Shown here: piece after piece, positions 39,710 through 48,664 of the stretch
Layout: every line of letters begins with the position of its first letter
How positions within the stretch are numbered: the stretch's first letter is position 1
Source of the DNA: Actinomycetota bacterium
Lineage (GTDB): Bacteria > Actinomycetota > Aquicultoria > SKW223
DNA length: 49,669 nt
Assembly: GCA_026417515.1 (NCBI GenBank)
Contig: JAOADC010000066.1
Coordinates: 1-49,669 of the forward strand
Direction: 5' to 3'
The notes under the pieces: generated by a model
The model's database searches: none
Seen by the model: the letters and a program-made list of their open reading frames with translations, nothing else
Told to the model about the DNA's origin: nothing
Position numbers and translations under genes: made by a program

Positions 39710-40803
39710 CCAATCATTCCTTCACAAACAGTAACCTTATTTTTACCCTGCCTTTTCGATTCGTAAAGGGCTCTATCTGCTCTTCTTAGTATTACTTCAG
39801 CATTTTTTCCGTCTTCAGGAAAGGTTGCAATGCCAAAACTGATGGTAAGGCTCTTATTAAAAACTTCCTTTGTTCTTTCTGCAACATTTTTCCGCACCCG
39901 TTCTATGACTGTGCAGGCATCTTTTTTATCTGTCTGAGGCATCAGTATTACAAACTCTTCACCGCCAATTCTTGCAGGAATATCCATTTTTCTAAGTGAA
40001 TCTTTAATTATTTGTGAGACCTCTCTTAAAACTTTATCACCTTCTTCGTGTCCATATTCGTCATTAATGTTTTTGAAATTATCGAAGTCGCCTATCGCAA
40101 CGGACAGAACGCTATTGTTCCTCAACGATTTTTCGACTTCCTTTTCAAGAACTTCAAAGAAGAACCTTCGATTGTAAAGTCCTGTCAGTGGGTCCATAAT
40201 GGATAGGTGGTAGAGCCTCTTTGACAATTCTGTCAGCTGTTTGTTTTCCTGCTTTATTACAGCGTAAAAGATCATAATGGTTGCAGCAATAACGATTTCA
40301 AATCCTATCTGCCAAAGAACTTTTGAAGGATTCCTTACTTCTGTTATAGCATTAAGCAAGATAGGGTAGGAAAGAATAATAAGGATTTCGCTAAATATAG
40401 TCTCAATAGTAGAGAAGTTTATTTGTGCAAGTGGTATGACGACCAAGTAGAAGTAGAAAAAACCAACGAAAACTGAGTTTTCTCCACCTGTATACTTGAT
40501 CGCCAGCGAAAAAACCAGAGGGCAGAGAATGAGAGAGAGATAATGAAATGCCTTAAGGTAAACGATGTTCTGAATTAATCTTTCTTTAAAGGTTAAGAGA
40601 AGAAGCACGTAAAGAAGGTTGATTGCGACCAAAAGTTTAGGAAGGTTTGTAGCTATAAAATTCTTGCTTTCTAAGTTAATAGTTGAATGAAATGTCCAAT
40701 ATATGGCAAAGATTAAAAAGAAGCGAAGTAAACCTTTTGCTAGTTCAAATTTGAAAAGCAATTTTTCTTGGTTAATGTGGGTTTCAAGAATATTATCGGT
40801 CAT
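39706..40803 (-). CDS. Membrane-anchored GGDEF diguanylate cyclase
   Basis: N-terminal hydrophobic segments; DPLTGLYNRRFFFEVL, ARIGGEEFVILMPQT; RKMD I-site 5 residues before GGEEF. Confidence 0.92.
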   Translation of the reverse strand: MTDNILETHINQEKLLFKFELAKGLLRFFLIFAIYWTFHSTINLESKNFIATNLPKLLVAINLLYVLLLLTFKERLIQNIVYLKAFHYLSLILCPLVFSLAIKYTGGENSVFVGFFYFYLVVIPLAQINFSTIETIFSEILIILSYPILLNAITEVRNPSKVLWQIGFEIVIAATIMIFYAVIKQENKQLTELSKRLYHLSIMDPLTGLYNRRFFFEVLEKEVEKSLRNNSVLSVAIGDFDNFKNINDEYGHEEGDKVLREVSQIIKDSLRKMDIPARIGGEEFVILMPQTDKKDACTVIERVRKNVAERTKEVFNKSLTISFGIATFPEDGKNAEVILRRADRALYESKRQGKNKVTVCEGMIG

Positions 40804-40855
40804 ATGTTAGTTATCGGTATAACAAAAAAAATCTTTAATAGTTACTATAAGAACG

Positions 40856-41281
40856 CTAATCTTTGCTTGAGAGTTTCTTAAGCAAGTAAAGGAACTGTGA
40901 TAGTTCGTCGTCAGTAAAACTTGAAAAACTTTCTCTCAATGCACCGATTACTTCACTTCTTGCCTTATTGATAAATGACTGCGCTTTGTCAGTTAAGAAA
41001 TAAACCTTTTTCCTTTTATCAGGAGATCCTATTGTTGCCGAAGCAAAACCCTTAGCTTCTAATGAATCGAGCTGTTGTGAGACGGCGCTTTTTGAAATAC
41101 CAAGATGAGAAGCCAGTTCAGTGGGGCTGGAGGGACCTTTTTTTGATATGAAGACTACTATCTGCCACTGAACTGGCGTTAACTCTTTAAAACATAAAGT
41201 CCTTCGTTTTTGTGCTGAAAAATTCCTTCTAAATCTTTCAAATTCTTCGAATATTTCTTCAAGTAGCCTTTTTCTATTCAT
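40856..41281 (-). CDS. MarR family transcriptional regulator
   Basis: LTPVQWQIVVFISKKGPSSPTELASHLGISKSAVSQQLDSLEAKGFASATIGSPDKRKKVYFLT. Confidence 0.9.
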   Translation of the reverse strand: MNRKRLLEEIFEEFERFRRNFSAQKRRTLCFKELTPVQWQIVVFISKKGPSSPTELASHLGISKSAVSQQLDSLEAKGFASATIGSPDKRKKVYFLTDKAQSFINKARSEVIGALRESFSSFTDDELSQFLYLLKKLSSKD

Positions 41282-41286
41282 CTCAA

Positions 41287-42465
41287 TTACCTGGTAATCA
41301 TTTTCTTGAAAAGTGGAACGGAAATCGATGTCGTAGCAATTCCAAATAAAGCAAGAACGAGCATTTCGTTCTTAACGGAATTTATACCGCCACCAAGAAC
41401 CATCACCTTTCTCAAAGCCTCAATAGCATATGTTAATGGTATCGCTTTAGAAAGGTACTGCATAAAAACTGGCATCATTGAAATAGGGAAGAAAACTCCA
41501 GATAAGAAAAGCATAGGAAATTGGAACATAAAAAGTAATTGTGTTGCTGTTTCCTGTTCAGCAGCAGATGCTGATACAAGTATTCCAAAACCAACGAAAG
41601 AAAAAATTCCAAGTATCAGGATGATAAGAACCAGAATTAGGCTTCCTGCAATCTTTACACCAAAAACAATTGAAGCAAGAATTAAGACGATGCTTCCTTG
41701 AACAAGGCCTCTCACTGCCTGTGCCAGAGCCTTACCCAAAACGATAGCAACACGATTAATTGGTGAAATTAAAATTCCATCAAGTGTTCCAATCTCACGC
41801 TCTCGCGAAATGGCAGCAGCAAGGCCTGTTAGAACAGCAGTCATCACAATCATAGCAATAATTCCCGGAGCGACAAACTCAAAGTAATTGCGTTTTCCTT
41901 TGACAATTCCTTCTATCTTTACTTTTACTGGTTCAACAATGGATTTTATTGTTTCTGATGGCATTCTTTGTTGAACTGCAATCTTTTCAGCGCTGATTCT
42001 TTTTGAATAGATTTCAACCATTCTGGACAGGGCTTGAGTAAAGGTTTGAGATGCTTGAGGATTGGCCTGGTCTTCAACAACTATCAATTCTGCCTGCCTG
42101 AAAGAATCAATTTTTTTGCTGAAGTCTTTGTCAATAAAAATGCCACCATTAATTTCGTGAGAACGTATGCCTTCTTTTAAACTTTCTAAGGAATCATAGG
42201 TTTTTAACTTAAACATCTTTTCGTTAGATTCCAGTTTTGCTACTTCGAGCATTTTTACGAACTGCTTCGAACGTGAACCATTGTCCAGATTAACTAAACC
42301 AATTTTTGCGTTTTTTAATGCATTCTCGTTGGGAAAGATGAAGCCAACCATTATCATCATAAAGATTGGCATAATGAAAAAAGAAAAAAGCCTCATCCTA
42401 TCTCTTGAAAATTCAATCAAATCTTTTCTTGCTATAATCCAGATTTCTTTGAGAGTTTTCCTCAT
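41287..42465 (-). CDS. ABC-2 type transporter permease
   Basis: TM + large extracytoplasmic loop + TM cluster; AAAISREREIGTLDGILISPINR. Confidence 0.9.
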   Translation of the reverse strand: MRKTLKEIWIIARKDLIEFSRDRMRLFSFFIMPIFMMIMVGFIFPNENALKNAKIGLVNLDNGSRSKQFVKMLEVAKLESNEKMFKLKTYDSLESLKEGIRSHEINGGIFIDKDFSKKIDSFRQAELIVVEDQANPQASQTFTQALSRMVEIYSKRISAEKIAVQQRMPSETIKSIVEPVKVKIEGIVKGKRNYFEFVAPGIIAMIVMTAVLTGLAAAISREREIGTLDGILISPINRVAIVLGKALAQAVRGLVQGSIVLILASIVFGVKIAGSLILVLIILILGIFSFVGFGILVSASAAEQETATQLLFMFQFPMLFLSGVFFPISMMPVFMQYLSKAIPLTYAIEALRKVMVLGGGINSVKNEMLVLALFGIATTSISVPLFKKMITR

Positions 42466-42477
42466 TATTCAACCTCC

Positions 42478-43272
42478 TTATCCATGAATAATTCCTTCTG
42501 GTCTAGCTTTTTCAAATGCCCTGTCTCTTATTTCTTCGCCTGTAAGGTAAAGATAGACATCCTCAAGATTAGGGTTCTCTTTATGAGGAATAAGTTTTTT
42601 AAGATTTTCCACTGTATCGATAGCAACTATCCTGCCATGGTCTATAACAGCCACTCTATCGCAAAGAAGTTCAGCATCCAGCATATCGTGAGTTGTAAGG
42701 ACAACAGTAACGCCATGTTGCTTCAAATCAGTTATGAAATTTCTTATTAGATTCCTTGTTTGAGGATCAAGGCCAAGCGTCGGCTCGTCCAGGAAAAGAA
42801 CATTTGGTTCAGTGAGCAGAGCTCTTGCAATGTTTACGCGCTGCTTCATTCCTGTGGAAAACTTCATAACAAGAGTGTCTGCCCATTCCAACATATGAAG
42901 AAGTGAGAGCCATTTTCTTGCCCTTTCTCGAATCGTTTTCTCATCAAGGCCATACAGTTGTCCAAAGAAAAGAAGGTTCTCCATGGCTGTTAGTCTGTTG
43001 TAAAGAATTACTTTTTCAGCCACCAGACCGATGTTTTGTCTTACCCTGTCAGGTTCTTTAACAATATCGTATCCAGCAACGCTTGCAGTTCCTGAAGTTG
43101 GCATCAGAAGGGTCGTAAGCATCCTTATGGTGGTAGACTTTCCCGCCCCATTGGGTCCTAAAAACCCAAAAACTTCTCCCTGTTCAACTGTGAAGTTTAC
43201 TCCGTCAACGGCTGTAAAATTACCGAACTTTTTTGTAAGGTTTACCGACTCTATCATTGCTTTTCCGCTCAT
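42478..43272 (-). CDS. ABC-2 type transporter ATP-binding protein
   Basis: GPNGAGKSTTIRMLTTLL, STGMKQRVNIARALLTEPNVLFLDEPTLGLDP. Confidence 0.95.
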   Translation of the reverse strand: MSGKAMIESVNLTKKFGNFTAVDGVNFTVEQGEVFGFLGPNGAGKSTTIRMLTTLLMPTSGTASVAGYDIVKEPDRVRQNIGLVAEKVILYNRLTAMENLLFFGQLYGLDEKTIRERARKWLSLLHMLEWADTLVMKFSTGMKQRVNIARALLTEPNVLFLDEPTLGLDPQTRNLIRNFITDLKQHGVTVVLTTHDMLDAELLCDRVAVIDHGRIVAIDTVENLKKLIPHKENPNLEDVYLYLTGEEIRDRAFEKARPEGIIHG

Positions 43273-43291
43273 TCAGACCTCCAAAAGTTAA

Positions 43292-43332
43292 GTATCTAAA
43301 TAATTTATATACTAAATTAATATTCACGTCAA
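43292..43332 (-). promoter_or_regulatory. Promoter plus putative MarR operator for the ABC/MarR operon
   Basis: - strand TTGACG (43332-43327), 17 bp, TATAAA (43309-43304); palindrome GTATCTAAAT-A-ATTTATATAC (43292-43312) covers the -10. Confidence 0.7.
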
Positions 43333-43382
43333 TAGATACTTGAAAATTCGAACAATCTGTTGATATTATTAAGATGCAATTC

Positions 43383-43456
43383 TGGGGGATCGTCTAGCGG
43401 TAGGACGTGGGACTCTGGATTCCATAGCGGAGGTTCGAATCCTCCTCCCCCAGCCA
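43383..43456 (+). tRNA. tRNA-Gln (anticodon CTG), encoded CCA
   Basis: TGGGGGA/TCCCCCA acceptor stem, anticodon loop CTCTGGA, T-loop GGTTCGAATCC, 3' GCCA. Confidence 0.95.
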
Positions 43457-43482
43457 CCTCCAAAAAATAGTAGGATTTATAT

Positions 43483-44289
43483 ATGCGTAAGATAAATGAT
43501 TTGGACTTAAAAAAATGGAAGCAATATAAAGATATCATCACAGATAGCCTATGGATTTTTGAAGAAAGAGATAAATCTGGACCTCATAAAGGGGATTATC
43601 ATGGCAATTTCGTACCCCAAATCCCTTATCAATTAATTAGAAGGTTTACTAAAAAGGATGATGTCGTCTTAGATGCTTTTTTAGGAAGCGGAACGACATT
43701 AATTGAATGCAGAAGATTGCAAAGAAATGGAATTGGAATTGAGTTATTACCAGAAATTGCTGAGTTAGCCAAAGAAAGAATAAATCAAAAATCTTTATTT
43801 GACGGAAGAGTCTTTACAGAAGTTTTAGTAGGAGATAGCACAAAAATTGAAACGAGAAATAAAGTAAATGAAATTTTAAAATTTTATAATAGGAAAAATG
43901 TTCAATTAATTATTCTTCATCCTCCATACCACGATATTATAAAATTTAGTGATAATCCGAATGATCTAAGCAATGCAGGATCAGTTGAAGATTTCTTAAA
44001 TCTATTTGATAAAGTTGTCACCAACTTCATAGATTTGCTCGAAATAAATCATTATTTGGCAGTAATCATTGGAGATAAATATGAAAAATCTGAGTGGATT
44101 CCACTAGGATTTATGATATTGCAACGTTTACTTATCAGAGATGATTTGAAATTGAAGAGTATAGTAGTTAAAAATATGGTCAATAATCGTGCAAAAAGAA
44201 ACCAAGAAAACCTTTGGAGATATAGGGCTTTAGTTGGAGGGTTTTATATATTTAAACATGAGTATATCTTGTTGCTTCAGAAAAAATAA
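43483..44289 (+). CDS. DNA methyltransferase (N4/N6 methylase type) of a putative type II R-M system
   Basis: VVLDAFLGSGTTLIECRRLQRNGIGIELLPEIAELAKERI; LIILHPPYHDIIKFS motif IV. Confidence 0.88.
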   Translation: MRKINDLDLKKWKQYKDIITDSLWIFEERDKSGPHKGDYHGNFVPQIPYQLIRRFTKKDDVVLDAFLGSGTTLIECRRLQRNGIGIELLPEIAELAKERINQKSLFDGRVFTEVLVGDSTKIETRNKVNEILKFYNRKNVQLIILHPPYHDIIKFSDNPNDLSNAGSVEDFLNLFDKVVTNFIDLLEINHYLAVIIGDKYEKSEWIPLGFMILQRLLIRDDLKLKSIVVKNMVNNRAKRNQENLWRYRALVGGFYIFKHEYILLLQKK

Positions 44290-45122
44290 TGAATAAGTTG
44301 ACACAAAAAGAATTAAAGAAACTCAAACTAGAATGCATGAAAAAAGATCATTTGATGCAATTAGCCAAAGATTCTGGCATCGATTCAAGAGGTAGTAGTT
44401 CAGAACTAATAGAAAAACTTATTGATATTTCCATGGATTTGATCGATGGTTTTATGAAAAAGAGATATTTGGATTTAATAAAAGAAAGACAAGAAAAAAT
44501 TATTTCTGATGAAGAATTAAAACAGGAGTTATTAAAAGTTAAGAACTACAAATGGGGCACGGTTCAAGGTGGATTAGATCAAATGATCCAAAGTCAGTAC
44601 GTAAGAAAATTTGCAAGATATGATGAACTTATAAATGAAGTAAGAAATAGATTTCAAGAAGAAATAAAAAGCTATTTGATTGCTACTTGGTATAATCATT
44701 GGACAACTGTCTTAATAGAAGATCATATTAGCCAGCATCCAAGAGTCATCCCAACGTTAAAACATAAACTAGGAATAGATATATTTTTCGATGATTATCC
44801 TTTCGATCTAAAGATAACTTATTTACGAAAAGATCATAGCTTAAACAGAAATTTGAAAAATCCTAAGGAAATAATTAAATGGCTTTATGAGAATCAAGGG
44901 GAACAAAGATTTAGTCCTAATAATAGAATATATATATTGCTACTTGATAAAAAAAATGTAGAAGAGAGTTGGAAATTGAAAAGTGATTTCGATTTTCTAT
45001 TCAACGAAATCGATAATTTTTTTGATAGCGCTAAAGTCACTGAAGAAGATCAGGTGACATTCTCTTTTAAAAATAGAGAATACACTTCTTTGGCAAAACT
45101 TCTTTTTATTTCAAAGGGTTGA
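44289..45122 (+). CDS. Putative restriction endonuclease partner (SAP-like N-terminus, PD-(D/E)xK-like core)
   Basis: Start overlaps the MTase stop; GIDIFFDDYPFDLKITYL resembles a D...(D/E)xK core; N-terminal DHLMQLAKDSGIDSRGSSSELIEKLI resembles SAP. Confidence 0.6.
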   Translation: MNKLTQKELKKLKLECMKKDHLMQLAKDSGIDSRGSSSELIEKLIDISMDLIDGFMKKRYLDLIKERQEKIISDEELKQELLKVKNYKWGTVQGGLDQMIQSQYVRKFARYDELINEVRNRFQEEIKSYLIATWYNHWTTVLIEDHISQHPRVIPTLKHKLGIDIFFDDYPFDLKITYLRKDHSLNRNLKNPKEIIKWLYENQGEQRFSPNNRIYILLLDKKNVEESWKLKSDFDFLFNEIDNFFDSAKVTEEDQVTFSFKNREYTSLAKLLFISKG

Positions 45123-45135
45123 AGCTTTTATTATT

Positions 45136-45162
45136 AAAATTTTAACATTTAGGAATGATTAA
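45136..45162. repeat. 27-nt intergenic element, copy 2
   Basis: aaaattttaacatttaggaatgattaa; 25/27 identical to 8631-8657. Confidence 0.7.
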
Positions 45163-45197
45163 CGATATATTATAAGACTTAAGAATCGTAGGCATTT

Positions 45198-46499
45198 ATG
45201 CATATTAATTTTAGAATTGATAATACAGCAAAGATTGCTGCGCTGCACACGGCTCTCATACTTATCATCACTCTTTTTTATTCGCTTTTATCAGGTCCTG
45301 TTTCAAATATCGTGGGATTAAAAAATCTACTTCCTGGTTTTGAGACCCTATCCAGGCAGGCGAGGATAGTAATTGTCTACCACACCATAGCTGTACCTTT
45401 TATAAGTCTTCTTGCTATTCTTATCCTGAATACTTTGAAAATTGAAAATCGTTTAAAAGATCGTTCTTGTAGCGCTCTCACTTTTGGATCAATAATGTCT
45501 TCTCTATCCGGTTTGATTTTTGCCTATTTCTCTGGTGGAGTGGTTCTACATGGACTGTTCGTAACAGGACTTGCAATCGTCTTCTATGGTGGACTTCAGT
45601 TTTTTTATGTGGTGCTAAATCCTAAGACTGAAGGATTTGGGCTAAACATAGAAAGAATCTCTCTTGCAGTACTGGTTGCATCAGTTCTTGTTTCAGCTGG
45701 CATTGGTGCATATATAGGTTCCCATTTTGGTTCAGGATTTAAGGCAATTCTTGCTGAAGACATAATAAGAAGAAGCCATAACTTACTTGAAAGAGCGTTA
45801 ATTTCTCATCTTCATATAATGGTTGCTCTGGTTGCAGCATCAGTGCTTTTCTTGCTCACAAGACATTTTGAATACTACAAGCAGAAAATCAAATCTTTTT
45901 ATTATCTTTTTCTAATTGGCGTTCTTGTCACATCATTTTCAACCTGGGCAGTTGTTATTAAATCGCTTGAGAAGCAAGCACATAAAATCATCAATATCGG
46001 GGCAGTGCTTTTAATTTTTGCCTCCTTTGTTTATGCCTTTCACGCTTTAAAGAAATACCTGACAAAAAAGCAATCAAATGTATTTGAAATGTTATCTGTT
46101 TACCACCTTTTTCTTGTTAATTTGAGCGTCACAGCCCCTGGAGTATATGTTGCCATCAATCTGCACTATTTTCGATCAGATAAAGCAATATCCATTGAGA
46201 GAGCCTTTGCTGTTGGCCACTGGCACATTCTATCTGCAACTTGTGCTCTGATTTTATTGGCAATCTTTTTTGATATGGTAGGTTTCAGAAAGAACAAATT
46301 ATTTAGTTCGCTTTCAGTTATTTCCAATGTTATGCTTTCCTTTTCTTTCGTATTTGCAAACCTTTATATGTTTACACTGAAAAAAGTTTGGATGAATGCA
46401 CTTGAATTATTTCTAGCGCCTGGTTTTCTTATTCTAGTTTTTCTGGTTCTTTATGCCATTTTTAAAACTTATTTTGATTATTCGAAGGAATCCAGTTAA
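45198..46499 (+). CDS. Polytopic membrane protein with paired-His motifs, function unknown (possibly heme-copper oxidase subunit I-like)
   Basis: About 12 hydrophobic segments; IVYHTIAVPF, ISHLHIMVAL, VGHWHILSA. Confidence 0.5.
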   Translation: MHINFRIDNTAKIAALHTALILIITLFYSLLSGPVSNIVGLKNLLPGFETLSRQARIVIVYHTIAVPFISLLAILILNTLKIENRLKDRSCSALTFGSIMSSLSGLIFAYFSGGVVLHGLFVTGLAIVFYGGLQFFYVVLNPKTEGFGLNIERISLAVLVASVLVSAGIGAYIGSHFGSGFKAILAEDIIRRSHNLLERALISHLHIMVALVAASVLFLLTRHFEYYKQKIKSFYYLFLIGVLVTSFSTWAVVIKSLEKQAHKIINIGAVLLIFASFVYAFHALKKYLTKKQSNVFEMLSVYHLFLVNLSVTAPGVYVAINLHYFRSDKAISIERAFAVGHWHILSATCALILLAIFFDMVGFRKNKLFSSLSVISNVMLSFSFVFANLYMFTLKKVWMNALELFLAPGFLILVFLVLYAIFKTYFDYSKESS

Positions 46500-46517
46500 G
46501 AGAGGTGGATAGAGACG

Positions 46518-46916
46518 TTGAAGCGTTTACTTGCAATAACATCAATCGTTTTTTCTTTTCTCTTAAATTCAATTAGTTTTGCTGGAAGTTTCTATTTTCC
46601 TTTCATTTCCCCTAAATATGAGTTTAATCCTGTGGCTATGGAAATGAAAAGATTATGGTATTTTTTTCTACCAGGGGATTTTCTTCTTTTTCTATCTCTT
46701 ATTCTTCTTCTTGCCGCACCATTTTTTATAAGGAAAAATCAGAAAATATTATCTAAATTGCTTTTTTCATCAGGAATTTTATCCATCATAAAAGGTGCTT
46801 TAAACACTTACTTTTACTGGATGATATTTAATGGAATCACTCCATCTTTTATGAACATAATTACAGGAATTGCCATCATCGTTTCTTCAAAAGCTTTGTT
46901 TCGGAGTCATCCTTAA
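46518..46916 (+). CDS. Hypothetical small membrane protein (TTG start)
   Basis: Four hydrophobic segments; 18 nt after the preceding gene. Confidence 0.5.
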   Translation: MKRLLAITSIVFSFLLNSISFAGSFYFPFISPKYEFNPVAMEMKRLWYFFLPGDFLLFLSLILLLAAPFFIRKNQKILSKLLFSSGILSIIKGALNTYFYWMIFNGITPSFMNIITGIAIIVSSKALFRSHP

Positions 46917-46953
46917 AACACGATGCTAATTGATATAATAATTCTCGTTATCA

Positions 46954-47029
46954 GGCGCATTCGTCTAGTGGCCTAGGATACGGCCCTCTCAAGGCTGAGG
47001 CACGGGTTCGAATCCCGTATGCGCCACCA
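46954..47029 (+). tRNA. tRNA-Glu (anticodon CTC), encoded CCA
   Basis: GGCGCAT/ATGCGCC acceptor, anticodon loop CTCTCAA, GGTTCGAATCC T-arm, ACCA end. Confidence 0.95.
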
Positions 47030-47097
47030 TTAATCTGTTTAATTGCAAACTTATCTGACTTATAATCAAAGTGCAAGATTGGTAAGGAAGTGACGCC

Positions 47098-47757
47098 ATG
47101 GTTTTGAGATCTCTGTTTCAGAGGAAACTTGAGAAACTACAAAAAGAAATAATTGAGATGGGTCAGATCACTTCTCAGATGATAAAGAATTCAATGGATG
47201 CATTGGTTGAGCGTGATGAAGAGAAGATAGCTAGAGTTCTTGAGTATGAAGACCTGGTTGATGATACATATTCCAAACTTGAAGCAAGATGCGCGAGACT
47301 TATAGCAACACAGGCACCTGTAGCGACTGACCTGAGGATAATAACTGCAGCTTTCAAGATTCTTAGCGATGTGGAACGGATTGCTGATTACAGTGTTGAT
47401 ATTGCCTTTGTTGCAAAGGAGATGATAAATTTACCGCCACTCAAACCTTACAAGGATTTTCCCAGAATGGCAGAGTTGGATACAGAGATGCTCAATCTTT
47501 CATTAAAGGCATATGCAGAACTTGATGTTGAATCATGCTATCAAGTTGGCGAAATGGATAGTGAGGTTGATGCCTTATACAGGCGGAGCTTTAATGAAAT
47601 CATCGAACTGATGAAAAAATCACCGGAGAATGTAACAAGGGGAGCCCACCTTCTCCTGGTTGGAAGATATCTCGAAAGAATAGGGGACCATATAACGAAT
47701 ATCGCTGAAAGAATTATCTATATTGCTACTGGTGAAGTTAAGAAGCTTAATCGTTAG
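47098..47757 (+). CDS. phoU: Phosphate transport system regulatory protein PhoU
   Basis: MGQITSQMIKNSMDALVERDEEKIARVLEYEDLVDDTYSKLEARCARLIATQAPVATDLRIITAAFKILSDVERIADYSVDIA; GRYLERIGDHITNIAE. Confidence 0.95.
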   Translation: MVLRSLFQRKLEKLQKEIIEMGQITSQMIKNSMDALVERDEEKIARVLEYEDLVDDTYSKLEARCARLIATQAPVATDLRIITAAFKILSDVERIADYSVDIAFVAKEMINLPPLKPYKDFPRMAELDTEMLNLSLKAYAELDVESCYQVGEMDSEVDALYRRSFNEIIELMKKSPENVTRGAHLLLVGRYLERIGDHITNIAERIIYIATGEVKKLNR

Positions 47758-47761
47758 GAAG

Positions 47762-48031
47762 ATGAGAAGAGCCCATATTTTTATATCCGGCAAGGTTCAA
47801 GGAGTCTGGTTCAGATCATCTACGAAAAGAGTGGCAGAAGAGCTGGGTTTGAGCGGTTGGGCAAGAAACCTTCCAGACGGAAGAGTCGAAGCAGTTTTTG
47901 AAGGCGATGAAGAAAAGATTAATAAAGCAATTGAATGGTGTCGGATAGGGCCTCCAAATGCACGCGTCGAAAAGGTAGATGTTATATATGAAAAACCTGA
48001 AGGTTTGAAGGGGTTTGAAATCAGGTATTAA
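47762..48031 (+). CDS. acyP: Acylphosphatase
   Basis: MRRAHIFISGKVQGVWFRSSTKRVAEELGLSGWARNLPDGRVEAVFEGDEEKI. Confidence 0.95.
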   Translation: MRRAHIFISGKVQGVWFRSSTKRVAEELGLSGWARNLPDGRVEAVFEGDEEKINKAIEWCRIGPPNARVEKVDVIYEKPEGLKGFEIRY

Positions 48032-48033
48032 AA

Positions 48034-48300
48034 ATGGAAGAAAAAAACTATGTACCAATCATTACGCTTTCTAACGAAGTGGAAGCGCTTTCAATTCAAC
48101 AATATTTAAAAGAAGCAGGAATTCCTTCAATACTGCGGAAGTTTTCTATTCCAGCATTCGATCCTTCATTCTTTGGCGAAGGCGCAATTGGAATAGGACC
48201 TTTGCTCGAAGGAAGGTGGGGAGAGCTCCTGGTTCCTGAGGATAGGGCTGAAGAAGCTATTAAGATCATTGAGGAACTAAGAAAGGATCTCGGAATTTAG
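48034..48300 (+). CDS. DUF2007-like putative signal-transducing protein
   Basis: YVPIITLSNEVEALSIQQYLKEAGIPSILRKF...GELLVPEDRAEEAIKIIEEL. Confidence 0.7.
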   Translation: MEEKNYVPIITLSNEVEALSIQQYLKEAGIPSILRKFSIPAFDPSFFGEGAIGIGPLLEGRWGELLVPEDRAEEAIKIIEELRKDLGI

Positions 48301-48518
48301 GAACTGTTTTCTTTTGCTTCAGCCTTCGTTGAGTTTGAATTTTTCCTTGAATCTGTAATATAAAAACCGCTTCCTTTAAAAACCAATCCAGCAGGATAAA
48401 GAACCTTTCTTACTTCTCCTCCACAAGCAGGGCAGGTCTTTTCAGGAGCGTCATAAACAGATTGAAATTTTTCAAAAACATATTCGCATTCTTTGCACTT
48501 ATATTCATAAATTGGCAT
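48297..48518 (-). CDS. FmdB family zinc ribbon protein
   Basis: MPIYEYKCKECEYVFEKFQSVYDAPEKTCPACGGEVRKVLYPAGLVFKGSGFYITD. Confidence 0.93.
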   Translation of the reverse strand: MPIYEYKCKECEYVFEKFQSVYDAPEKTCPACGGEVRKVLYPAGLVFKGSGFYITDSRKNSNSTKAEAKENSS

Positions 48519-48627
48519 CGCTTAACCACCTCTTTATATTAGCAAATTAACTCGATGATTGCTAATATAGCGTATATTATTATACTACGCTTTCTAAAAA
48601 TTTAGAAAAACAGTAACAAACTTTCTA

Positions 48628-48656
48628 TTGAAATGGTACAGTTTAAGTTGTAATTT
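48628..48656 (+). promoter_or_regulatory. Sigma70-type promoter of the DMT transporter gene
   Basis: TTGAAA (48628-48633), 17 bp, TAATTT (48651-48656); ATG at 48665. Confidence 0.6.
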
Positions 48657-48664
48657 ATCTTTTT

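Noticed and set aside
43329-43541. 70-aa - strand ORF across tRNA-Gln
   Set aside because: Antisense to a tRNA; the GGGGFEPP... stretch is a typical tRNA shadow translation.
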